Shown: piece after piece, positions 53,149-61,164 of the stretch
How positions within the stretch are numbered: the first letter of the stretch is position 1
How the letters are laid out: each line of letters begins with the position of its first letter
Assembly (NCBI RefSeq): GCF_002261355.1
Contig: NZ_NEVU01000002.1
Coordinates: forward strand, 682,001 to 746,000
Direction: 5' to 3'
Length of the DNA stretch: 64,000 nucleotides
DNA from: Bordetella genomosp. 12
GTDB taxonomy: Bacteria; Pseudomonadota; Gammaproteobacteria; Burkholderiales; Burkholderiaceae_B
Notes under the pieces: model-generated
What the model saw: only the letters and a program-made list of their open reading frames with translations
Database searches by the model: none
What the model was told of the DNA's origin: nothing
Program-made: the position numbers and the translations under genes

Positions 53149-53414
53149 TACTGCTCCTTGTTGTCGGTGGCGCGCATAGCCTTGGCCAGCGCTGGATGGT
53201 CAGCATTGAAGTCGCTCTGCTGGTGCATGTGAATGGCGTGGCGTAGGGTGGCGACTTTGACTATTTCGGATCCCAGCGCCATTTCCAGACGCTCGACTTC
53301 CATCAGGTTCTCAGCTGCCGCCATCTCCAGATGGTCGATGTACGTCTGCGGCTGGCAATAACGGCAGCCATCGCCGTTCAGCCGGATCGTCAACGTGCAT
53401 TTGCATTCACTCAT
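53148..53414 (-). CDS. Small phage protein with Cys-rich N-terminus
   Basis: An 88-residue protein starting at ATG 53414 (MSECKCTLTIRLNGDGCRYCQPQTYID). Four clustered Cys (CKC, CRYC) suggest a metal site. A helical region (LEMAAAENLMEVERLEMAL) follows. It touches the AlpA-like gene start (TAATG). No function recognised. Confidence 0.65.
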   Translation of the reverse strand: MSECKCTLTIRLNGDGCRYCQPQTYIDHLEMAAAENLMEVERLEMALGSEIVKVATLRHAIHMHQQSDFNADHPALAKAMRATDNKEQ

Positions 53415-53784
53415 GCTTTGCGCCTCCGTCCTTGCTGGGCTGGGTGGCACCTGTCAAGGATTGCTTGACGACTGCCGGGATCGCCGGTTGATAGGCGTGA
53501 TCGTGGAACGCGCTCATGTGCTGTGCGCGGCCGGAATACGCATCACCGCCCTTCGGTTGGCAGATCCCCAGATCGACAAGTGCGGCGTGCAGCGTGTCCC
53601 ACTGGCGCTCTACGTCCATAGCGGCCATTCCCATCGACGCGGACAAATTGCCGCGCTTCTTGGGTGAGCAGTCCATTCCTGCGTCCCGTGCGCGTTCGCT
53701 CTTGCGCAGGTAGTCGGACTGAGCCGCGCGCAGGTTCTTGGCGGCTGTGATGGCGGCGTCCAGGCGCTGAAGGTCAGGCTTCAT
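53407..53784 (-). CDS. Phage hypothetical protein
   Basis: A 125-residue, mostly helical, charged protein (MKPDLQRLDAAITAAKNLRAAQSDYLRKSERARD...). Start ATG 53784. It overlaps its neighbours on both sides. Not recognised. Confidence 0.65.
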   Translation of the reverse strand: MKPDLQRLDAAITAAKNLRAAQSDYLRKSERARDAGMDCSPKKRGNLSASMGMAAMDVERQWDTLHAALVDLGICQPKGGDAYSGRAQHMSAFHDHAYQPAIPAVVKQSLTGATQPSKDGGAKHE

Positions 53785-54241
53785 CGCTGTTCCCCTTCTG
53801 CGCGCCCGGTTGCGCGGACAGGGCGGCGCGTAGGTATTTGCGCCACCACCATTTGCCAACGGCACCCGGAGCACGCTCGCCGAAATAGACACCGTGCAGC
53901 GGGCCTTCGCCCAACAGGAAAGCGAACACTGGATGATCCGCATCGCGCACCGCCTCGCTGGCCTGGGGCGCGGCATAGAGGGAGTCGCCTGCTACGAACT
54001 CGCCCGCAGCGCCAGGGGAAAAGATGGCCAACTTGGAGTTGTGCTTGGGCGTGAAGATGGCCAGATCGCCGTTTGCGTCTTCGCGGATTTCACCCCAGGG
54101 CTTTTGCGCCTCCCCGGCTACAGGGGCGCTTGCCAGGGTGAGGATGGCGCGCGCGAAGGTGATGTACGCGAGGTCGTTGTCCTTGCGCGTCCAGCCGGGG
54201 AGTACCTTGTTGGCCAAGTCGATGATTTGGCTGTCTTTCAT
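53774..54241 (-). CDS. Phage hypothetical protein
   Basis: A 155-residue protein starting at ATG 54241 (MKDSQIIDLANKVLPGWTRKDNDLAYITFARAIL). The middle contains a hydrophobic core and Trp-rich stretch (GKWWWRKYLRAAL). Not recognised; part of the packed early operon. Confidence 0.65.
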   Translation of the reverse strand: MKDSQIIDLANKVLPGWTRKDNDLAYITFARAILTLASAPVAGEAQKPWGEIREDANGDLAIFTPKHNSKLAIFSPGAAGEFVAGDSLYAAPQASEAVRDADHPVFAFLLGEGPLHGVYFGERAPGAVGKWWWRKYLRAALSAQPGAQKGNSDEA

Positions 54242-54242
54242 G

Positions 54243-54515
54243 TCAATCTCCCTTGAACTCGCGAATCGCCGCGCGCGCCTTTTCAATGGCTGGGTGGTAC
54301 TTCTCATGCCAACCGTCGAAATTCTCGGCTCCGGCAAAGGCTTGCAGCGCCTCGAATAGGGACTGCGCCCGCTCATCGGCTACAGGGGCGCGCAGCTTGG
54401 ACAGCAGGGCGGATTCGATGGCGCGAGCCATGGCGATGCTACTGCTTCCAAATTTCAGGATGCTGATGCATTCTTCGTCCGTCAGCACAGGCTGGGGGGT
54501 GTTTTTGTCAGTCAT
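54243..54515 (-). CDS. Phage hypothetical protein
   Basis: A 90-residue protein starting at ATG 54515 (MTDKNTPQPVLTDEECISILKFGSSSIAMARAIESAL). Mostly helical and acidic. Its start overlaps the next gene's stop by four bases. Not recognised. Confidence 0.65.
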   Translation of the reverse strand: MTDKNTPQPVLTDEECISILKFGSSSIAMARAIESALLSKLRAPVADERAQSLFEALQAFAGAENFDGWHEKYHPAIEKARAAIREFKGD

Positions 54516-54721
54516 GTCCTGTCCTCGGTGGTGGGCTGGGCGGCGCGGCTCCAGCCGCAAGCGTGGTGGATGCCCAGGCCGGGCATGTCCGGGTCGGGGT
54601 CGTAGCTATCCGGCCATTCGGACTCAGGTAGCACCTTGCTCTGCCCAAGGGTGGCGCCGGGTATCTTGTAGAAGCAGACGTGCGGCGCTGGGCCGTAGTG
54701 GCATCCGTCGTTGCAAGCCAT
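54512..54721 (-). CDS. Small phage protein
   Basis: A 69-residue protein starting at ATG 54721 (MACNDGCHYGPAPHVCFYKIPGATLGQ) with three Cys and several His. It may bind metal. Not recognised. Confidence 0.6.
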   Translation of the reverse strand: MACNDGCHYGPAPHVCFYKIPGATLGQSKVLPESEWPDSYDPDPDMPGLGIHHACGWSRAAQPTTEDRT

Positions 54722-54912
54722 CACATCGTCACTCCATGGTTGTGTGCCACCTGGACCTTCCCGCAGCCAGGGCATACATGCCGGTAGCCCTGGCCTGGCG
54801 GGATGCAGATGTACATGGGGAAGCCGTGTTCTGGATGGATGCAGGTCTGCTCCTTGGGCAGCTTGTAGAAGCCGCTTTCCTTCTCAATCTTGAAGAAGCC
54901 GGACTTATCCAT
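54721..54912 (-). CDS. Small zinc-ribbon-like phage protein
   Basis: A 63-residue protein starting at ATG 54912, ending in HPEHGFPMYICIPPGQGYRHVCPGCGKVQVAHNHGV. The CPGC pair with nearby Cys and His is typical of a single zinc site. It abuts both neighbours. Function unknown. Confidence 0.65.
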   Translation of the reverse strand: MDKSGFFKIEKESGFYKLPKEQTCIHPEHGFPMYICIPPGQGYRHVCPGCGKVQVAHNHGVTM

Positions 54913-55193
54913 CACGCCTCTCCCTGCTGCGGGACCTGGGCGGCGACAAACGATGGCTCGTATTCAACATTTACTTCCCATCGCCCGATCTCGGGGCCGG
55001 TGAAACCGTCGAATATGGCGAACGTCAGCGGCCAATTGGCCTCAAAGCCGTCATGGTTGTGGAAGTAGTCTTCGGCGCATGCCTCGGCTTCCTCTTCGTC
55101 GATATCATCGACAGACGAACGTTGGACGAACTCCGGGGCCAAAGTGCGGCTACCCAAGCCAGACTGCGGCCAGACGCGTGCGTAGAACCTCAT
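54912..55193 (-). CDS. Phage hypothetical protein
   Basis: A 93-residue acidic protein (MRFYARVWPQSGLGSRTLAPEFVQRSSVDDIDEEEAEACAEDYFHNHDGFEANWPLTF...). Not recognised. Overlaps the next upstream stop. Confidence 0.6.
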   Translation of the reverse strand: MRFYARVWPQSGLGSRTLAPEFVQRSSVDDIDEEEAEACAEDYFHNHDGFEANWPLTFAIFDGFTGPEIGRWEVNVEYEPSFVAAQVPQQGEA

Positions 55194-56092
55194 GCTGCAT
55201 CTCCTTTGTGCGGGACCTGGGCGGCGAGGGCGGCGTCTACGAACGCAACAAGCGACTCGCGTTGCCGCCCTGCAATCGTCAACGTAGTGAAACGGCCCGA
55301 CTGGTAGTCGAAACCGACGTTCTCCGCGTGGCTAAAAATCCAGCGCCACCGCGCCGCATCCTGAGCATCGCCTGAGCCAGGATCTGCATAACTCGGGCCG
55401 CGGACAAGGCCCAGAGCCTGGGCTGCGGCGGTCGCAATGGCAGCAAGCTTGGCGTTGCGGATGGCGGCAGGGCTTTCAGGGTCGGTGCCGCAAGTTTCCT
55501 TAGCGGCGTCTGCCTCGCGCATGATCCAGCGCAGGGTCCAGCGCGTTAGATCGTCCCGCGCATCGCCAGCAGCGGGAGCACGGCGGCGGTCCCATCCCTT
55601 CACGTCTGCCTCGCTCAAGTGCAAGCCGCGTTTTTCCGCCCATTGTTCCAAGAGCTTTACGGCAATCGTGGCTTCCTTGGATGCCCCCAACGTAACCGGC
55701 TGATCCAGCGTCGTGAGGAACCCCATAAAGTCGAACAGGGCGCCTGCGATTACGCTGTCCTTCGCATCGTCCTGTGCGCTGGCACGCCAGAACACAGCAA
55801 CCAGCCCCTGCATGGCAGTACCAAGGATGTCGTGCTCACGGCACAAGGCGACGAATTGCGGGTCATCGTGCGGATACCCTTCGCGCTGGCTTTCGGGCTG
55901 TGCGCTGGCGGGAGGGGTGTCCACTTCGAGCGCTTCGTTCGCCTCATCAAGAACTTCGCCAACGGTGCGGCGGCGGCCCTCAAGCACGATCACGTCCTGC
56001 TCTTTGCCAAGCGCCGCCAAGCTGCTGGCTGTCCAGAGCAGGCTATCGCGCAATTTCTCAGCCAGCTTCCAGCCGGCGGGTAGGGTGGTCAT
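55190..56092 (-). CDS. Phage hypothetical protein, 300 residues
   Basis: A 300-residue protein starting at ATG 56092 (MTTLPAGWKLAEKLRDSLLWTASSLAALGKEQDV). Blocks of helices alternate with linkers (LLEQWAEKRGLHLSEADVKGWDRRRAPAAGDARDD; WRWIFSHAENVGFDYQSGRF). I do not recognise a domain. Length and position suggest a phage accessory protein with several small domains. Confidence 0.65.
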   Translation of the reverse strand: MTTLPAGWKLAEKLRDSLLWTASSLAALGKEQDVIVLEGRRRTVGEVLDEANEALEVDTPPASAQPESQREGYPHDDPQFVALCREHDILGTAMQGLVAVFWRASAQDDAKDSVIAGALFDFMGFLTTLDQPVTLGASKEATIAVKLLEQWAEKRGLHLSEADVKGWDRRRAPAAGDARDDLTRWTLRWIMREADAAKETCGTDPESPAAIRNAKLAAIATAAAQALGLVRGPSYADPGSGDAQDAARWRWIFSHAENVGFDYQSGRFTTLTIAGRQRESLVAFVDAALAAQVPHKGDAA

Positions 56093-56093
56093 A

Positions 56094-56594
56094 TCAGGCT
56101 CCGGTGGCGCGCGCGGCGTCAAGCTCAGCGCGGATCTGGGTTTGCAGCAGCAGGTCGGTCTGGTCGTCCGGGTCGGCGGTGGCCATGGCGCGGCGCAGGG
56201 CGGGCATGGTGGTGGCCAGGCCGGCCATGGTTTCGGCGCGGATCGGGACCAGATATTTCAGGGCGATGTGCAGCTCGCGCAACGGCTCCAGCGGAAGCGT
56301 GCGGCCATGCCGCGTGCACCACATCTCGAAATGCCAGATGACCCCCTCGATTGCGCCGGCGGCCTCGTACCATTTGCCGTCGCCTGCTCGAAAGTCCGGG
56401 AAGCCCTGTGCATCGGTGTGCACGGTGCCGTCGCGGTTGATCTGGTCGATGATGGCCTCAAGCGGGCGTAGCACCAGGTCGGTGGCGACGAGCATGGGCG
56501 CGCGCTTGTCGCGTTCGACGCGGCGGCCGGCTCTTACGCGGGCCTGCTGCTTTTCCATCATGCGGCGCTGCTGGCGGTTCATGGCGGGGATCAT
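56094..56594 (-). CDS. Phage hypothetical protein
   Basis: A 166-residue protein starting at ATG 56594 (MIPAMNRQQRRMMEKQQARVRAGRRVERDKR), with ATG 56582 as an alternative. A strongly basic N-terminus suggests nucleic-acid binding; the rest is helical. It sits between unknown early genes, one base from the next start. Not recognised. Confidence 0.65.
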   Translation of the reverse strand: MIPAMNRQQRRMMEKQQARVRAGRRVERDKRAPMLVATDLVLRPLEAIIDQINRDGTVHTDAQGFPDFRAGDGKWYEAAGAIEGVIWHFEMWCTRHGRTLPLEPLRELHIALKYLVPIRAETMAGLATTMPALRRAMATADPDDQTDLLLQTQIRAELDAARATGA

Positions 56595-56644
56595 GTCGTT
56601 CTCGGTATAGGTGGCCGGCGGGCAGCGCCGCGCCGGCCGTGGGG

Positions 56645-57175
56645 TTATGCCGCTTCGGGTTCCAGGTTCAGGCCAAGCGACTGCTGCTTCTCGACGGCGG
56701 GCGTGACGGAGATATCCACCTCGCCGCCCAGGACCTCGTACAGGCGCTTGATCTGGTCCCCCGTGGGGTTGCACTTCACCCGGAAGCAGTAGCGCGCGCT
56801 GCCACCTTCGAGCAGATCAACTGAGAAGTGGTCGACGTCGGCCGTCTCAAAGCCGATATCGGACGCGCCGCCCAGGCCAAAGCCGATGACGACCTGCGCG
56901 CCCTTCAATTCGTGCTTCAGGCGCACCGTGCCGATCAGGTCGCCGAAGACGCGCACGGTCGGTTCCTGTGCAATGTCCTCGAAGCCCGGAACGGCCGGGT
57001 TCTCGTCCACCTTGTAGAAGGCGTGGCGCAGGCGCTGGTGGAACGCCGACAGCAGGCCGTTGCTTTCCGTGAAGGCGATCTTCAGGTCCGCGCCGCCCAC
57101 CTTTTCGTCGCCGGGGTTCTCGGGGCGCACGTTCAGATGAGCCAAAATCACGGTTTGTTTTTCAAGCATGAACAT
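56645..57175 (-). CDS. Phage early protein near recT
   Basis: A 176-residue protein starting at ATG 57175 (MFMLEKQTVILAHLNVRPENPGDEKVGGADLKIAF). Alternating beta-like segments suggest a beta-rich fold (VRVFGDLIGTVRLKHELKGAQVVIGFGLGG; YCFRVKCNPTGDQIKRLYEVLGGEVDISVTP). It lies downstream of the recT/HNH block and may work with recombination proteins, but this is only position. Not recognised. Confidence 0.65.
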   Translation of the reverse strand: MFMLEKQTVILAHLNVRPENPGDEKVGGADLKIAFTESNGLLSAFHQRLRHAFYKVDENPAVPGFEDIAQEPTVRVFGDLIGTVRLKHELKGAQVVIGFGLGGASDIGFETADVDHFSVDLLEGGSARYCFRVKCNPTGDQIKRLYEVLGGEVDISVTPAVEKQQSLGLNLEPEAA

Positions 57176-57185
57176 TCCAGATTCC

Positions 57186-57737
57186 TTATGATCTGTAAGT
57201 CTTGTGGTTGATGATGTTGTTGATCGCTGCTCGGGAGAGCCCATACTGTTCGGCGACTTGGTATTGGCGGCTGCCGGCGGCAACCAATGCTCGAATGGTT
57301 TCTGCGTCGGTCATGGATAGGCGGCGCGTAGAAAGCCCCATCGCGGCGGTGCGCGACCTCCAGGCATCATCGATAGCGATCAGCCCATTTCGGTATGCGT
57401 GTCGGACGTTATGGCTCCGCGTGCACCATTCGAGGTTTTCGGCCCTGGGGTCGGCGGGGTCGCCATTGATGTGGTTGACCTCTGGAAGGCCATGCGGGTT
57501 AGGGAGCCAAGAAAGCGCTACCAGCCGGTGAACCAACATCGTCCGTTGCTTGCCTGCGCTATCCGTAAGGCGTGCCACCGGATACCCTAGGCTCAGCGGA
57601 GTTTTCAGCCACTTCCCATCGTGGGAGAACGTTTGCCCGCGCATGCCAATCCATTTCCTCGGGAATGACCAAACTCGACCGTCGGCCGTTGTGGCGTAGA
57701 GGCCGCCAAACCCTGGGATGATCTTCATTTCCGACAT
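57186..57737 (-). CDS. HNH homing endonuclease (NUMOD4 type)
   Basis: A 183-residue free-standing endonuclease. N-terminal NUMOD4-like part: IIPGFGGLYATTADGRVWSFPRKWIG. HNH core: MLVHRLVALSWLPNPHGLPEVNHINGDPADPRAENLEWCTRSHNVRHAYRNG with catalytic His/Asn. The C-terminal segment (DAETIRALVAAGSRQYQVAEQYGLSRAAINNIINHKTYRS) is a NUMOD1-like DNA-reading helix-turn-helix. Such genes are selfish elements in phage genomes. It is located between recT and the 176-residue gene. Confidence 0.9.
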   Translation of the reverse strand: MSEMKIIPGFGGLYATTADGRVWSFPRKWIGMRGQTFSHDGKWLKTPLSLGYPVARLTDSAGKQRTMLVHRLVALSWLPNPHGLPEVNHINGDPADPRAENLEWCTRSHNVRHAYRNGLIAIDDAWRSRTAAMGLSTRRLSMTDAETIRALVAAGSRQYQVAEQYGLSRAAINNIINHKTYRS

Positions 57738-57821
57738 TCGTCAATCTCCTGTGGGCGCTACGTTGGGAAATTAGGTGGGCGACGCCTGGGGGTTCCTCGG
57801 TTGCGGCGCCGCCCTGGGAGA

Positions 57822-58814
57822 TCAGGCGGCCGGGGTCAGCTCGTCGCGGCGGTTCTGGTAAGCCCGCTGCAGGGCGTCGTAGTGCTCGTCCGGCGCGTCA
57901 CGCAGGCTGTCGCCCACCAGGTCGAGCGCGTCGATGGTGGTGGCCTCGGTGATCTGCTGGAGGATGGGCGAGGGGTCGTAGACCAGGGCTGCCGGCGCGT
58001 CGTCATCGGCAGGCGCGGGAGTGATGTAGTCGCCGTCCAGCACGTTGTCGAGTGCCTGCGATTCGCCACGGGCGTTCAGCTCATCCAGTGCGGCGGCGCT
58101 GGCCAGTTCGATACTGACCGGCAGGTACTTGAACAGGCGGCGCAACACGGTCTTGCGGCCCATCTCCGAGAAATGCCCGCCCCACGGGCTGGAGGCTTCC
58201 TTTCCGTAGCGCTTGGCTTGCTTCCACCCCTGCGAGGCGTCGCGGATATCGAGCACCTGCTGGTAGCTCATGACCTCGAATGCATGCCCGCCGCCGACCA
58301 ATTTGGCGACTGCATAGAAAGCGACGATGTCGCCGCGCTCGCCCATCGCCGGGCGATGCTCCAGCTTCTCATCCAGCCCGTAGGCGTACTCGAAATGGTC
58401 ATTGGCGTGCACGGCGTGGGCGGCAATGCTCACGATCTGGCCAGAGCGGCGCGCGAGATCAATCAGGCCCTTGTAGCCCAGGACAATCTGCACCTCGACA
58501 ATGCCCTTCTGGCGGTTTTCGAAGGGGATCAGGTAGGCGTGCCCCAGGGGAGTGTTGGGCTCCAGGCCAAGCTGGGAGACCTGGACCACGGCGCCCATAA
58601 GCGATTCGACCGTGCAGCCCATGAGCTTCGGGGTGGTGCGCAGTGCGCCGAGTGCGATCTTGAGCATGCGATCCGGGCTTACGTGGCGCGGCAGCACCGC
58701 GGCGAGCGTGGCCTTCTGCGATTCCATGAACGCCTTGACCTGGCCGATGCCGGCCTGCGAGGCGACCATCTTGGAGGTCTTCTTGAGGTCCGCGAGGGAA
58801 GTGGTTTGGGACAT
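57822..58814 (-). CDS. recT: RecT-type phage single-strand annealing protein
   Basis: A 330-residue annealase: MSQTTSLADLKKTSKMVASQAGIGQVKAFMESQKATLAAVLPRHVSPDRMLKIALGALRTTPKLM, then SLMGAVVQVSQLGLEPNTPLGHAYLIPF, IVLGYKGLIDLARRSGQIVSI and GHFSEMGRKTVLRRLFKYLPVS, all RecT hallmarks. It anneals single strands for recombination and replication of the phage. The ribosome site is AAGGA. An HNH gene lies directly upstream, two bases away. Confidence 0.95.
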   Translation of the reverse strand: MSQTTSLADLKKTSKMVASQAGIGQVKAFMESQKATLAAVLPRHVSPDRMLKIALGALRTTPKLMGCTVESLMGAVVQVSQLGLEPNTPLGHAYLIPFENRQKGIVEVQIVLGYKGLIDLARRSGQIVSIAAHAVHANDHFEYAYGLDEKLEHRPAMGERGDIVAFYAVAKLVGGGHAFEVMSYQQVLDIRDASQGWKQAKRYGKEASSPWGGHFSEMGRKTVLRRLFKYLPVSIELASAAALDELNARGESQALDNVLDGDYITPAPADDDAPAALVYDPSPILQQITEATTIDALDLVGDSLRDAPDEHYDALQRAYQNRRDELTPAA

Positions 58815-58816
58815 GA

Positions 58817-59293
58817 TCAATCCTTGTGGAAAGCTGCCTTTGCAGCCAGGTAAGCGTTGTGAGCTGCTTCAACGGTCTTGAAGCAACCCAGGTGCTTCGT
58901 CGTGCCGTTTGCGCGGATCTGCGCAATGAATCTCGTGCCGCGCGCATGTACCCCCAGAACGCCCAGCTTGTTTGTGGCGCGTGCGCAGCGGACATTGCGG
59001 TTGTTCAAGAAGCGATCAGCCTGACGAAGGTTGCTGATTGCGTTGTTTGATCGGTTCCCGTCGATGTGGTCGATTTCATCGGCCGGAAGCTCGCCAGCGC
59101 AGACCAGCCAGGCAAGCCGGTGCGCGGCTCTGCGGCGCCCATCGATTGATATCTGGATGTACCCCTTGCCGTTGTTGCTTCCGGCGATAGCGCCAGCCAC
59201 AGCACGTCGACCCGAACGCTTCCAACGGAACACTCCGGTCGCAGGCTCGTAGTCAAGGAGTTCGAGAACGCGCGCCTTCGTGATTTGGCTCAT
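58817..59293 (-). CDS. HNH endonuclease with AP2-like domain
   Basis: A 158-residue endonuclease between the RecE-like and RecT genes. HNH core: AHRLAWLVCAGELPADEIDHIDGNRSNNAISNLRQADRFLNNRN. C-terminal AP2-like DNA-binding part: GVLGVHARGTRFIAQIRANGTTKHLGCFKTVEAAHNAYLAAKAAFH. Its ATG overlaps the upstream TGA (ATGA), and RecT starts two bases after its stop, so it is translationally coupled and does not break either gene. This is a mobile homing endonuclease settled in the cassette (inference). Confidence 0.9.
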   Translation of the reverse strand: MSQITKARVLELLDYEPATGVFRWKRSGRRAVAGAIAGSNNGKGYIQISIDGRRRAAHRLAWLVCAGELPADEIDHIDGNRSNNAISNLRQADRFLNNRNVRCARATNKLGVLGVHARGTRFIAQIRANGTTKHLGCFKTVEAAHNAYLAAKAAFHKD

Positions 59294-60147
59294 TTGTCTG
59301 ACTCCATCGCCCAAGAAGGCAAGCGGACAACCTGAATTTCTGTCGAGTAACCGGGCCAGACATCGCTGCGCAGGCAATCGGCATACCGGGCAAGATCGGA
59401 TTGGTACTTTCTGCGACCGGCGTCCAGGCTGTCTTCGTCCAGCATCACCGCGCTTGACGAGAACGGATAATCGGTTTCTACAGCCACGAACACGAACGCA
59501 AGCACATTGAGACCACTGGCGCGAGCGAACCCATCCGTGTAGAACGCGGCTTGAACGTCGTACCTTTTCCTTGCCACTTGCCGGGCGAACTCGGCCGGGC
59601 TGGCATCGCTGAAAGTCTTGACGTCCAGCAGCACCACGCCGGACTCGCCGGCCGGGTGGACCCAGTCGGGCCTGCAGCGGCACAGAACGCCAGTGTCCGG
59701 GTCGATCCAGTAGGCGGAAACCTCGGGCCGGCCGGCGGCCAGGGCTTCGGCCACATCTGGAAGGCGGCGCACGCTCTCGGCCTGGCGCAGCGCCGTCTCG
59801 CGCTGCTCGGGCTTGATGGCGATCACGCCGGCCGGCAGGCTGGCTTCCCATTCCTTCCACGCCTTGGTGGCGCGCGAGACGTCCGGGCCCACCGCATAGC
59901 GCTTGTCGAACTCGGCCGGCTCCAGGATGGCGCAGTGCGCGAGTTGGCCTTCCAGCTGGCCTTTGCGCTCCGGCTCAGGCGGGCGCGCCGGGTTCAGCGT
60001 CAGGTCGTAGAAATTGGCTGGCGACACATTGATGCGATCCAGCCCGGTTTTGCTGATTCCAGGCCCGCCGTGGTACTCCTCGATGGGCATGCCCACGATC
60101 ACGCGCGGGGCGTCGATCATGGTCACGGGTTCGGTGATGGCGTTCAT
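59290..60147 (-). CDS. RecE/exonuclease VIII-like PD-(D/E)XK nuclease
   Basis: A 285-residue nuclease. It shows the family blocks YHGGPGISKTGLDRINVSP at the N-terminus, QLEGQLAHCAILEP, PDWVHPAGESGVVLLDVKTFSDASP with D-x-K catalytic residues, and a following KRYDVQAAFYTDGF helix. With RecT it forms a RecE/RecT-type double-strand-break repair pair. It is shorter than E. coli RecE and similar to the phage-type C-terminal nuclease domain. Overlaps the next upstream gene (ATGA). Confidence 0.88.
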   Translation of the reverse strand: MNAITEPVTMIDAPRVIVGMPIEEYHGGPGISKTGLDRINVSPANFYDLTLNPARPPEPERKGQLEGQLAHCAILEPAEFDKRYAVGPDVSRATKAWKEWEASLPAGVIAIKPEQRETALRQAESVRRLPDVAEALAAGRPEVSAYWIDPDTGVLCRCRPDWVHPAGESGVVLLDVKTFSDASPAEFARQVARKRYDVQAAFYTDGFARASGLNVLAFVFVAVETDYPFSSSAVMLDEDSLDAGRRKYQSDLARYADCLRSDVWPGYSTEIQVVRLPSWAMESDK

Positions 60148-60347
60148 GCTTCAGACTCCGGGATGCCGGACCGAATGCGCAGCTCGCGGATCGTGGCGGC
60201 GGTGAATTGGCTGTCCGGGTCGTGGCCGAACCATTCGCACGCGGCGACGACGCCGAACGCGCGGATGGCGTTGTCGAATGCGTCGGCCGGCACGCGCTCG
60301 TCAACAGGCGGAATCTCGCCCGGGCCGCCGTGGGGGATGCGGGACAT
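60144..60347 (-). CDS. Small phage protein
   Basis: A 67-residue acidic protein starting at ATG 60347 (MSRIPHGGPGEIPPVDERVPADAFDNAIRAFGVVAACEWFGHD). Not recognised; immediately upstream of and overlapping recE-like gene. Confidence 0.65.
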   Translation of the reverse strand: MSRIPHGGPGEIPPVDERVPADAFDNAIRAFGVVAACEWFGHDPDSQFTAATIRELRIRSGIPESEA

Positions 60348-60349
60348 GC

Positions 60350-60586
60350 TCACTCCTTCGCCGCATACGCGGTCTTCCCGCCATCGCTGGCGGTGTGGAT
60401 GGGTTCGCCGTGGGCGTCGAGGGTCGGGCCGATGACGCCGGTCATCAGCAGCAGGGAAAAGACGATGGCGGCGCCGCACAGGCCGTAGCAGGCGACGTTG
60501 ATATCCCACTGCTTGCGGTAGGCGAGCAGGTACAGGGCCAGGGCGCGGCGGGAGAGGGTGCGGAGGGTGAAAAGGGCGGTGGTCAT
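60350..60586 (-). CDS. Small phage membrane protein
   Basis: A 78-residue protein starting at ATG 60586 (MTTALFTLRTLSRRALALYLLAYRKQW) with one clear membrane segment (NVACYGLCGAAIVFSLLLMTGVIG). Could be an inhibitor or superinfection-type protein; no match. Confidence 0.6.
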   Translation of the reverse strand: MTTALFTLRTLSRRALALYLLAYRKQWDINVACYGLCGAAIVFSLLLMTGVIGPTLDAHGEPIHTASDGGKTAYAAKE

Positions 60587-60939
60587 TGGTAAACCCCCAT
60601 CGCGCACTGCGCATTGACCCGCTCTTGCGCCGTCGCTTGAATGAATCTGCCCAGCAGCTCAGCGAGGCCGGCGCGAATGCTCGGGCAGTCGCCGGTATCC
60701 AGCAGGGCCAGCAGCACGTTCTCTCGCAGGTTGCTGACGTGATCCATCAGCACTTCGGCCCACCATTCGGCTGTCTCGCCGTAGGCATAGGCAGCTTCAT
60801 TGGCCAGGACGGCCTGCACGGCGGTCACGGCTTCGGCGCGGTCAACTTCGGGGACGTCGCCGGGGTAGGCCTCGCCGGGGCCTTCATAGGGCGAGGCAGT
60901 GCGGGATGGGTCATCGTGGCGATAGGAGGGGGTCAGCAT
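60583..60939 (-). CDS. Phage hypothetical protein
   Basis: A 118-residue acidic protein (MLTPSYRHDDPSRTASPYEGPGEAYPGDVPEVDRAEAVTAVQAVLANE...). Helical second half. Overlaps the downstream gene start by four bases. Not recognised. Confidence 0.65.
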   Translation of the reverse strand: MLTPSYRHDDPSRTASPYEGPGEAYPGDVPEVDRAEAVTAVQAVLANEAAYAYGETAEWWAEVLMDHVSNLRENVLLALLDTGDCPSIRAGLAELLGRFIQATAQERVNAQCAMGVYQ

Positions 60940-60941
60940 GG

Positions 60942-61127
60942 TCAGGCCTCCACCGACTGCCCGGCCAGCTCGCGATAGCGGCCGAACTCATCGCCGAATG
61001 CCGATGCAATGCGCGCGCGGTTCGTGAAATCCGCCAACTGCCACAGGCGGGCCAGCTGCTTGACGAAGTTGCCGCCGTACTGCGACATGGCCTGGACGGC
61101 TTGCTCGTCGGTGATGGTGGTGGTCAT
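60942..61127 (-). CDS. Small phage protein
   Basis: A 61-residue helical protein (MTTTITDEQAVQAMSQYGGNFVKQLARLWQLADFTNRARIASAFGDEFGRYRELAG). It ends two bases before the next start. Not recognised. Confidence 0.65.
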   Translation of the reverse strand: MTTTITDEQAVQAMSQYGGNFVKQLARLWQLADFTNRARIASAFGDEFGRYRELAGQSVEA

Positions 61128-61164
61128 GGTTATCTCCTTGCCCCGGCACCCGGGGCGGGGTGGG

